A DNA stretch of 64,000 nucleotides from positions 56,845 to 120,844 of the forward strand of contig CALHTM010000002.1 of assembly GCA_938039975.1 (NCBI GenBank). The letters run 5' to 3'. The stretch comes from an uncultured Candidatus Saccharibacteria bacterium (GTDB lineage: Bacteria; Patescibacteriota; Saccharimonadia; Saccharimonadales; Saccharimonadaceae). Shown piece after piece: positions 56,732-64,000 of the stretch. The notes below the pieces were generated by a model. The model was given only the letters and a program-made list of their open reading frames with translations. It did no database searches and was not told the DNA's origin. Positions within the stretch are counted from its first letter, which is position 1, and every line of letters begins with the position of its first letter. Both the position numbers and the translations under genes were made by a program.

Positions 56732-59700
56732 ATGCGGGATTGGGTAAGAACATGCCTGCAGGGTAGGATATCCTTGCGGCAAGGATTTTTAATGCTCTCG
56801 GCAGTAACGATAGCATTATTTGCTAGTGTTCTAGCACTATCGCGGCCAGCAGCAGCTGCCGATGCCGAGCGTTCTACCAAAAACGATACCGTTATTTACC
56901 AGAAACATACCTATACCAGAATCGACAAAGCGTCGTTTGCTAGCGGCGAAAAAACCAAAAGCCTGCCGATCGCTGGCTACGACGGCTACAAATATGAAGA
57001 CAACGATGGTATCCACCTCATCTTGACCGAAGGCGACGCCAAAACTGCCACCGAAGGCCAGGCGGTTAGCTATCTTTTGCGCAGCGGTATATACGATCCA
57101 TCGACGCAATCCTCGTCAACCAAAGTATCTATCGCCAACGCACCAGAAGCAGACGGCGATGATGACGGCGACAACTGCAAAGTTAACGTCGGCTGGTTCG
57201 TCTGCCCAGCTACGCAGCTTATCGCCGACCGGATGGACGGCGTACTCGACATCATCAAAAGTTTCCTGATCGTCCACACGCTGCAAACCGACACCACCAA
57301 AAACAACCCGATTTACGAAATTTGGCAAAAAGTCCGCGACGTCTCCAATGTCTGTTTCGTCCTGGTGTTTTTGCTGATTATTTACGCGCAAATCACCAAC
57401 CAAGGCCTGAGCAACTATGGTATCAAATCAATGCTGCCGCGCTTAATCATTGGGGCTATTTTGGTCAACGTTTCGTATTGGATATCTGGCGCTTTAGTCG
57501 ATACCTCGAATGTACTCGGCTCGTCAATACAACAGTTCTTTACCGACGTCCGACACGGTTTGTCTAGCCACGGCCGTCTCGGCGACGAGCTGTCATGGAC
57601 TGGCGTCACTGGGGTAGTGCTAGCTGGCGGTGGCGTACTCGGCAAGGTGGTCGTCGCTAACGGCGGTATCGGCCCGTCGCTGACACTGCTAACCACGATG
57701 TTAGTCGGCGCTATCGTCGCAGCCATCGTGGCGATGGTGGTTCTGGCTATGCGCCAAGCGCTAATCACCCTGTGTATCATCGTTGCACCGCTAGCTTTCG
57801 TGGCTTACGTATTGCCGAGCACAAATAAATATTTCGATAAGTGGAAAGATCTTTTTGCCACCATGTTGCTAATGTTCCCGCTTATATCCTTCATTTTCGG
57901 TGCGGCGCAGCTAGCCGGCTACGCCATCATCGCTAATGCCGGCGATTCAATTACCCAAATCATCATCGGCCTAGCTGTGCAGGTTGCACCGATCGCCATT
58001 ACGCCGCTTATCATCAAGCTTAGCGGTAATTTGCTCGGCAAACTCGCTGGTATTGTCAACAATCCGAACCGCGGTATCATTGATCGTACCCGCAACTGGG
58101 CGCAGGAACGCGCTGCTTACCAAGCCGCCAAAAACCGCGCCGGCAAGAGCCTAATCAATACCGACAGAGGTATCTTCAGAAGGTCGCCGAAGCTAAAAAG
58201 AGCCGCCCGCGCCATCAACAGAGCCCACGGCAGCCGCGCTAACTTTGTCAACTCGGCCGTACGGCGGCAACATCGCCGCACACAGCGCCGCAAAGGCTTA
58301 ACCGCCGCTTACGAAGCCGCTGCCAGCAACAACGCCACTGAATGGGACAACGACCGCTACGGCCGACGCTCCGTCCAGACAGTCGAGGGCGAGAACGAAG
58401 CCCGCAAATCAGAAATCGGCAACACCTTCTACGCCACACCGCACGGCCAGGCGCTTGAAGCACGCCGCCGCCGGGCCAGTATCCACAAATCCGAGCTTGA
58501 CAACACCTTCGACCGCGGCCATCAGAATCTGACGCACCGCCAACAACTCGCCGAAATCGACAAAGCCCGCGTCCAAAATGAATTCAACGAAAGCAGAGCC
58601 GGCCAAGAAGTCGATACCGCCCGGCGCACCGTCGAGGCGCACAAACAGCGTATCAGCAACGACCAGCAAGCCCGCTGGGATACCTTGGCGCAAACCAGCC
58701 CAGGCTACAAAGCTCTAGAATTGAGCGTCAAGAAGAGCGAATTCGACGCTGCCCGCGCTAAAGAAAAACTTGGCAAAATGCACGCCGAAATCATCGCCCA
58801 GGGCGACCAAAGCGAACATGTTGTCAACCTGCGCGGCGCTAATGCTCCAACACAGGACTATGTACTACACGTTGCCCGCGACATCAAGCGCGCCAACATC
58901 GAAACCAACCTGACCGCCGCTGCCAAACGCGCCGCCGAGCAGGCGCTATCCAGCGAGGTCAATACTATGATGCTCGACAACACCGTCCGCGTCGACGGCA
59001 AACTAGTCCGCGAATACGCCGCTGGCATCGGTAACCAATCAGCTGTACTGGCCGAATACGTGGCTAAATCGCGCAAAGAAGCCGGCGAAAAGATCGCACA
59101 GCAAGCCGAACTGGCCCACCACTTCAAACTCGACCCTGGACAAATTGAAGCGCTGGCTACTGGCAAACTAGGCACCGACGCCGCTGGCCAGCCGGTTACC
59201 CAGCTGCATGTTACCGACGCCGCTGGCCGCAGCTATTCATTCGACGCCCGCGACGACTACGTCCGCGACATGTCGATCGCTGAACTGTTCGACGTCGGCT
59301 CGTACGAACAAAAGATGAATGTCATTAAACAAACCGGCAGAGTAGTCGACGAGCATGGCAATGTGATAGCCACCGGCTACAACTACGACTTCCGCCGCTC
59401 GGTCGAGCAAGCTATTATCAAAACTAAATTCATGCAAGCAGCTCCAGCCCTCAGCGACAAATCGCTCAAGGCTGTCCTCAACGGCGAATTCTACGGCGAC
59501 GAAAGCCTGCAATACCAGTCCTTCCGCCAGATTCTCGAGGGCCGCATCAAAACCAGCACTATCGCTAATGCTAACGCTAACGCCCTAGCTGTGATGTTCG
59601 CCGATATTGATACGAGCGACCTGACCAGGACACAGTTCAATAAGCTCATCGAGGATAGCATCAGATCCGAGCAGAAGAAACTCGGCGATAAAGGCCTGCC

Positions 59701-59896
59701 AAACAGCGAAGCAGACGCCCGCCAGAGCCTGATCAAGCGGTTCAACAAGCGTCGCCGAAATGCCCGCAAGATGGCTGTCCAAATTCTCAACACGCCAACC
59801 GTGCGCCAGCCTATGACCGACCAAGCCGTCGACGTCCTCAAGGAATTCGCTGGCGATTTGTACGACGGCGATGATGACGATGACGACGAAAATTAG
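56732..59896 (+). CDS. Large VirB6/TrbL-like membrane protein 1
   Basis: A 1054-residue protein. A signal peptide (LMLSAVTIALFASVLALS, to about residue 40) is followed by a 120-residue outside part ending with the Cys pair CKVNVGWFVCP. Residues about 200-450 hold six or more helices (VCFVLVFLLIIYAQI; LPRLIIGAILVNVSYWISG; ALITLCIIVAPLAFVAYVL; ITPLIIKL), as in VirB6/TrbL proteins of type IV secretion systems. The last 600 residues are hydrophilic and highly charged with long coiled coils (RRTVEAHKQRISNDQQ), likely cytoplasmic, ending in an acidic tail (DGDDDDDDEN). The ATG is chosen after the promoter. A second such gene (61045) lies downstream. Confidence 0.8.
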   Translation: MRDWVRTCLQGRISLRQGFLMLSAVTIALFASVLALSRPAAAADAERSTKNDTVIYQKHTYTRIDKASFASGEKTKSLPIAGYDGYKYEDNDGIHLILTEGDAKTATEGQAVSYLLRSGIYDPSTQSSSTKVSIANAPEADGDDDGDNCKVNVGWFVCPATQLIADRMDGVLDIIKSFLIVHTLQTDTTKNNPIYEIWQKVRDVSNVCFVLVFLLIIYAQITNQGLSNYGIKSMLPRLIIGAILVNVSYWISGALVDTSNVLGSSIQQFFTDVRHGLSSHGRLGDELSWTGVTGVVLAGGGVLGKVVVANGGIGPSLTLLTTMLVGAIVAAIVAMVVLAMRQALITLCIIVAPLAFVAYVLPSTNKYFDKWKDLFATMLLMFPLISFIFGAAQLAGYAIIANAGDSITQIIIGLAVQVAPIAITPLIIKLSGNLLGKLAGIVNNPNRGIIDRTRNWAQERAAYQAAKNRAGKSLINTDRGIFRRSPKLKRAARAINRAHGSRANFVNSAVRRQHRRTQRRKGLTAAYEAAASNNATEWDNDRYGRRSVQTVEGENEARKSEIGNTFYATPHGQALEARRRRASIHKSELDNTFDRGHQNLTHRQQLAEIDKARVQNEFNESRAGQEVDTARRTVEAHKQRISNDQQARWDTLAQTSPGYKALELSVKKSEFDAARAKEKLGKMHAEIIAQGDQSEHVVNLRGANAPTQDYVLHVARDIKRANIETNLTAAAKRAAEQALSSEVNTMMLDNTVRVDGKLVREYAAGIGNQSAVLAEYVAKSRKEAGEKIAQQAELAHHFKLDPGQIEALATGKLGTDAAGQPVTQLHVTDAAGRSYSFDARDDYVRDMSIAELFDVGSYEQKMNVIKQTGRVVDEHGNVIATGYNYDFRRSVEQAIIKTKFMQAAPALSDKSLKAVLNGEFYGDESLQYQSFRQILEGRIKTSTIANANANALAVMFADIDTSDLTRTQFNKLIEDSIRSEQKKLGDKGLPNSEADARQSLIKRFNKRRRNARKMAVQILNTPTVRQPMTDQAVDVLKEFAGDLYDGDDDDDDEN

Positions 59897-59925
59897 CAAT
59901 TCGATAATAATTTAGCACCGCTGGC

Positions 59926-59954
59926 TTGATTATTTCGCCATAAAGATGTATAAT
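59926..59954 (+). promoter_or_regulatory. Promoter of the lipoprotein gene
   Basis: TTGATT (59926-59931), 17 bases, TATAAT (59949-59954). The leader of about 65 bases holds a hairpin ATGCGA with TCGCAT (59965-59982) and a strong AAGGAGG site. Confidence 0.75.
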
Positions 59955-60026
59955 AATACCACAAATGCGAGGTGGGTCGCATAGACATCATAAGCCACTA
60001 ATCCCGAAGGAGGGGATTGAAGTTTT

Positions 60027-60962
60027 ATGGTAAAAAGTCCAGATCTACTAAGAGGTCTACTCGATAAAAAGGTTGATCGCTGCAAGATGTTAAAGATTGC
60101 AGGGTTTACTGGTGCATTAGCGGCGCTCGCAGCCTGCTCTGACGATAATTACCCTAAAAAGGAGCCAGCCAGCCCAAGTACCGCAAACATACCGATGGAG
60201 ACAGCTGATGCACAGCCCACTCAAACACCAACGCCAGAGATAACACCAACGCCAGAAACAGAGACTCCGATAGATCTATCCGAAATTGTTCCAGAAGATA
60301 AGCTACGTGAAAAACTCGTGTTACCGAATTTTAAAGAAGTAAGAAGTAGATACAGATGGGATAGCGACGCCTGTCAAGAGATAGCTGGAGCACTTATGGG
60401 AGCCATTAATTGTCTTACCTGCCCCACCGTACTCAACCAAGGTACTGATAATGTATTCGGCCAATACGTAGTCAAAGAAGGTACTTCAGGATATCTGGCC
60501 GACTCTATCTGCGACCATGTAAAAGAAAATTTTATTAAGTTGACTATGAGCTCAGATGCTCTTGATAGAGAAGGTGTTCCAGAATTCTTTGATTGGGTAA
60601 ATGAACGATGCTATGCTAACGTTGGTATAGCTGTAGACGGCAATGCAAATGAAAAATTTTTCGATCATAGAGTCGCCCCGCTCACAGAAGGGAGAGAATT
60701 CTATAGGATAGACGAAGTTACGCCAAAAAACGAAAAAGGCGATATAGCAGAAGCTTCGGTGCTTCCTGACAACACTGTTAGATTAGTGTGGGATACTTGC
60801 GCAAAGACCAACCTAGACCCATCAGATCCTAGATACGCAGTGATGGATCCGGAAAACGACAGACGGCGTTTCACCGCTTATCTTGACAAAACAAGTGCAG
60901 GCGAGCTATCTATCAAAAAAATAGCTGTCGAAGAACTCACCGGACAGACTAGATCAAAATAA
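60027..60962 (+). CDS. Lipoprotein between VirB6-like genes, unknown function
   Basis: A 311-residue protein. The N-terminus is long and basic before a hydrophobic stretch with lipobox-like LAALAAC near residue 38, so it is probably a membrane-anchored lipoprotein. A Thr/Pro-rich linker (TPTPEITPTPETETP) follows, then about 230 residues with six Cys (DACQEIAG, NCLTCPTV, SICDHVK, ERCYANV, DTCAKT). It may be a VirB7-like or surface component of the neighbouring machine; this is inferred from location only. AAGGAGGGG precedes the ATG and a terminator follows. Confidence 0.8.
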   Translation: MVKSPDLLRGLLDKKVDRCKMLKIAGFTGALAALAACSDDNYPKKEPASPSTANIPMETADAQPTQTPTPEITPTPETETPIDLSEIVPEDKLREKLVLPNFKEVRSRYRWDSDACQEIAGALMGAINCLTCPTVLNQGTDNVFGQYVVKEGTSGYLADSICDHVKENFIKLTMSSDALDREGVPEFFDWVNERCYANVGIAVDGNANEKFFDHRVAPLTEGREFYRIDEVTPKNEKGDIAEASVLPDNTVRLVWDTCAKTNLDPSDPRYAVMDPENDRRRFTAYLDKTSAGELSIKKIAVEELTGQTRSK

Positions 60963-60983
60963 ATAAACCGCTTAAATACTAAG

Positions 60984-61009
60984 AAAAAGCGCTATTACAG
61001 CGCTTTTTT
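60984..61009 (+). terminator. Terminator after the lipoprotein gene
   Basis: AAAAAGCGCT and AGCGCTTTTT are exact complements around ATTAC, followed by TTGTTTT. Confidence 0.9.
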
Positions 61010-61044
61010 GTTTTATTTACTACACAGATACTGTATAGTATATT

Positions 61045-64000
61045 ATGGTTATGTATAAAAGGATAGCGCTTTTTGTTTTAGCTCTACTACTAGCGATATC
61101 TTCTTTGTCGTCTATGATAAACGAGGTCGCTTTCGCAGCTAGCGATAGCTATTTTACTGACGAAATCGCTAGTAGCGCTAAGAAGAATAGTACAGCACAT
61201 GTGTATTTTTCATGCTTCAAACAGGGAAATTATATTTTTAATCCTGACGGACAGAATGCTGCAAACAATGGAGATCTAAACGACAAGAAAGAAGCTCTTC
61301 TTTTTCATAGCGCCTCAGGTAAAGTTAATGCTGGCGTAAGCGGTTACGGCGGTGATGATAACGTACAGAACTGTGGTAGTTTATCTATAACTAGTTTTGT
61401 GAGCTTTATGAATGGTATAGGATTTAGCGGCAGTAACCCTCGAGCAATTCTATGTTCAATAAATAAAGAAAGTCAGGTGTTGTTTGATTTTAAAGATGAC
61501 GGTCTTACCGTAGATAAACAGTGCAAGGACGGCAAGAACTTATATGTTGTCAGAGCCACTCTCATAGAGGCGATAAAGAAGAAAGGTAACTTTACGATTA
61601 CCGACGCCCAGCTGTACTATATATACTATCAAATCGTGCGCAAATACTGTAATGTAACAGATAAAGGCACTGACAAAAGCGCAATTACTGAAACAAACTA
61701 TCCAATACAGATATTCAACAAAGATGGAACCAGTGAAGAACATAGGTTCACTACCGACAAGGCAAAAGATAAACTAAATACAATAAATAACGAGAGCGAC
61801 GGTTCGCAAATGACCGAATTTAGTTCTGGCGATAAAGATGACAAAGCTATAACATGCAGTAGTGTTATGCGTAGATTGATTGGTTACTCAGAACAGCCAC
61901 CAGTAGCAGGGTATAGAGAATATTTAAAAAAAATAGCTGCGGCTGAAGCTGCCGCCGCAGCTAGCAAAGGTGGAACCGCCGCCTCCACATCTGGATCAAA
62001 AGAATATGAAGAGGCCTGCAAAAGTTTAGGCTATTCTAGCGGTAAAGCACTAGAAGCCTGCGCAGAAGGTTTCAGACATCTAAGCGACGGAGCATTCTGT
62101 ACAACCAAATATAAAGATTCACCAGAAGAACTGGCTGCCTGTCAAGCAGCTCAGGGCTCCACAAAAGAAGCTCCACCACCAGCAGACGAGGAGGCAGAAG
62201 ACCAGGAAAACTGCAAAATTGATTATATTGGTTGGGTAATTTGCCCAGTTGTCAACACTCTAGCTAGTATGTCCGAGGGAGCACGCGCGAGACTAGTCAA
62301 AATGTTAACTGTTGATACAAAAAGCATTCTAGGCGATACTTCCGAGGGCTCTGTCTATTCGTATTGGGCAAAGATTCGCGATTATGCCAATATCCTTTTC
62401 GTGGTATTTTTCTTGTTCGTCATCTTTTCGCAAATAACTGGATATGGCCTAGATAACTACGGTATAAAGCGAATGTTACCGAAGCTAGTCATCGGTGCAA
62501 TAGTAGTTAACTCGTCATTTTATATATGTGGATTATTAATAGATCTGTCTAACGTCGTTGGATCAAGCGCTTTCAATTTCATCTCGACCGCTGCTGTCGG
62601 TGGTATGCCAGCAGGAGATTGGAATGATAGCGACCAAGGATGGATTAGTGGCATCGCGGCTGGTGCTCTATTGTTGACGGTAGGATATTTCGCGTTAGCG
62701 ACAGTAATTTCGGTACTACTATTCGTGGTAATTACGGCAGTGACTACAATTTTCTTGCTGGGCGTACGAGAGGCTATCATCATCCTATGTACCGTAATAT
62801 CACCACTAGCATTCACCGCGATGATAATGCCAAATACCGAAGGTCTATATAAGAAGTGGTGGAATGTCTTCAAGGCTGCCCTAATGGTCTTCCCGATGGT
62901 GGGATTAGTATACGGAGCTAGTAATTTAGCAGCAAGAGTTCTTGGCGCCAGCATTGAGGATAATGATTTCATCTTGAAATCTGTTATTACTCTATTGATA
63001 TTCGCACCTCTATTAGTGGTACCGAAACTAGTTAGAAATGCTGTCGAAATCATCGGTATTGGTGGAGCAATTGCCTGGGCTAATAAAAAGATGAATAAGG
63101 GTCGAGATAAAATGACCGACAAGGTCGGCAAGTGGCGAGAAAATAAACTCACTAGCCAGTTTGGTAAGCATCGGCGCGAAAAGGCACAGCTTAGGAACGC
63201 TCAGATACGCGGCGGCACTTATCGGGGTAAAGGAGGTATTGCTAACTTTAGAAACTGGCGATCGGCAGCCAATAGAAGACTTAATGCTAAGAGCGGCGAT
63301 TTCGGCCAGAAACGTAAATTGGTTGGATCGATGGCCTTATTAGAAGAAGATAAAGAACGCATGAAGATGGCCAATGCCTGGATCGCCGACAATAATATGT
63401 CGTCTGATCGTTTAGCTGAGATAGCTACTGGTGTAGATAAAGATGGTAACAAAGTAGATTTAAAAGGTATATCATCCTATCAGCGACGCGCCGCCATGCA
63501 GGCTCTAGCCCCACATATGACCGGTAAACAAGCTGCTGACCTAGCCATAGCTTCCGCCTCATTTGGGGACGCCTCGCTACAAAAAGAAGCTGCCGATGCC
63601 ATCGGTCAATCTGGCGCCAAAAAAGCACCATGGGTAGGCGGCAAGCAGCTCGAAGCTATCCGGCAGGGTACTTACAATGAACAAGCAGCTATGAGCGATT
63701 ACATAAGGGATAAGGTTAGCGGCGAAGGTCTAGCTAATGCGGGAGCAGAACAAATTCGGCAAATGGTAACGTTTGCTGCGCAAAACTCTCGGAATGGCGA
63801 CAATTCATATATGCATTCACTGTCCAGAGCCCGCGCTGATCTGGAAAATGACCCTAAACGAGCTGGCGGACTTCAAAATGCAGTACGTAGAGAGATTAAT
63901 AATATTCCTTTACCGCAAAATCATGGTTCTGGCGGTGGTAATAATCAGAATAATCAGAATAATCAGAATAATCAGAATAATCAGAATAATCAGAATAATC
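61045..64000 (+). CDS. Large VirB6/TrbL-like membrane protein 2, 3' end beyond the window
   Basis: At least 985 residues, still open at the window edge. ATG GTT ATG: starts at 61045 or 61051. A signal peptide (IALFVLALLLAISSLSSM) is followed by an outside part of about 350 residues with many Cys, ending in CKIDYIGWVICP like the first VirB6-like protein (CKVNVGWFVCP). The membrane region is homologous (ILFVVFFLFVIFSQITGYGLDNYGIKRMLPKLVIGAIVVN split over two helices). A charged cytoplasmic part follows, with a Gly and (Asn-Asn-Gln)n end. A TATAGT box at 61034 lies 5 bases before the first ATG. Confidence 0.78.
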   Translation, partial: MVMYKRIALFVLALLLAISSLSSMINEVAFAASDSYFTDEIASSAKKNSTAHVYFSCFKQGNYIFNPDGQNAANNGDLNDKKEALLFHSASGKVNAGVSGYGGDDNVQNCGSLSITSFVSFMNGIGFSGSNPRAILCSINKESQVLFDFKDDGLTVDKQCKDGKNLYVVRATLIEAIKKKGNFTITDAQLYYIYYQIVRKYCNVTDKGTDKSAITETNYPIQIFNKDGTSEEHRFTTDKAKDKLNTINNESDGSQMTEFSSGDKDDKAITCSSVMRRLIGYSEQPPVAGYREYLKKIAAAEAAAAASKGGTAASTSGSKEYEEACKSLGYSSGKALEACAEGFRHLSDGAFCTTKYKDSPEELAACQAAQGSTKEAPPPADEEAEDQENCKIDYIGWVICPVVNTLASMSEGARARLVKMLTVDTKSILGDTSEGSVYSYWAKIRDYANILFVVFFLFVIFSQITGYGLDNYGIKRMLPKLVIGAIVVNSSFYICGLLIDLSNVVGSSAFNFISTAAVGGMPAGDWNDSDQGWISGIAAGALLLTVGYFALATVISVLLFVVITAVTTIFLLGVREAIIILCTVISPLAFTAMIMPNTEGLYKKWWNVFKAALMVFPMVGLVYGASNLAARVLGASIEDNDFILKSVITLLIFAPLLVVPKLVRNAVEIIGIGGAIAWANKKMNKGRDKMTDKVGKWRENKLTSQFGKHRREKAQLRNAQIRGGTYRGKGGIANFRNWRSAANRRLNAKSGDFGQKRKLVGSMALLEEDKERMKMANAWIADNNMSSDRLAEIATGVDKDGNKVDLKGISSYQRRAAMQALAPHMTGKQAADLAIASASFGDASLQKEAADAIGQSGAKKAPWVGGKQLEAIRQGTYNEQAAMSDYIRDKVSGEGLANAGAEQIRQMVTFAAQNSRNGDNSYMHSLSRARADLENDPKRAGGLQNAVRREINNIPLPQNHGSGGGNNQNNQNNQNNQNNQNNQNN
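63940..64000 (+). repeat. 9-base tandem repeat coding Asn-Asn-Gln
   Basis: The unit AATAATCAG repeats without change from 63940 to the window end, at least 6.8 copies, in frame with the second VirB6-like gene. Confidence 0.9.

Overview
The window looks like a chromosomal segment of a member of the Candidate Phyla Radiation, most probably Candidatus Saccharibacteria (TM7). This is inferred from gene content, not from a database match. The genes are compact and short, often overlapping by 4 bases. Housekeeping genes are mixed with FemAB-type peptidoglycan genes, a short MurE, and a set of small two-helix VirB2/TrbC-like proteins beside large VirB6-like membrane proteins. No insertion sequence, rRNA operon or CRISPR array was seen.

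Layout. 1-6155: pnp (cut by the left edge) and rpsO on the minus strand, separated by a block of accessory genes (a nuclease-like protein and partner, a Nudix hydrolase, an acetyltransferase, a disordered protein). 6288-12499: truB beside a degenerate DHH protein, rpsT, holA-mutM-HAD hydrolase and a membrane protein. 12529-22059: polA, a nucleotide kinase-like gene, dnaG-rpoD, and orn-corA-yjbR. 22150-22692: an unusual chain of hairpins carrying one small gene. 22879-31366: pyrH, mscL, argS, pyrG and a ribonucleotide reductase operon. 31583-35416: an ABC-2 exporter, a second hairpin-rich locus (a broken gene) and a gene made of two tandem repeats. 35574-41062: tRNA-Ser, a Fic protein, a HIT protein, rlmH and valS. 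41209-47935: cell wall (two FemAB-like genes and murE), t6A synthesis (tsaC, tsaD) and a sugar-phosphate isomerase. 48019-53925: a MacB-type exporter, four tRNAs, comF, hsp20 and one VirB2-like gene. 54088-64000: six VirB2-like genes, two VirB6-like genes and a lipoprotein, i.e. part of a type IV secretion or pilus-like machine.

Expression. At least 18 genes on both strands begin 6 or 7 bases after a -10 box, often of the extended TGnTATAMT kind, so their transcripts should start at or next to the start codon. The sigma factor in the window keeps the region 3.0 residues known to read the TG of extended -10 elements. Genes inside operons instead use Shine-Dalgarno sites or 4-base ATGA overlaps.

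Most notable: two loci built from consecutive hairpins (22150-22692 and 33570-34744); two long palindromes inserted in frame in mutM and polA; a Chlamydia-like class Ic ribonucleotide reductase whose large subunit lacks the C-terminal cysteine pair while a separate 57-residue gene in the same operon ends in Cys-Glu-Gly-Cys-Gln; a DnaG primase without zinc ligands; and the array of VirB2-like genes.
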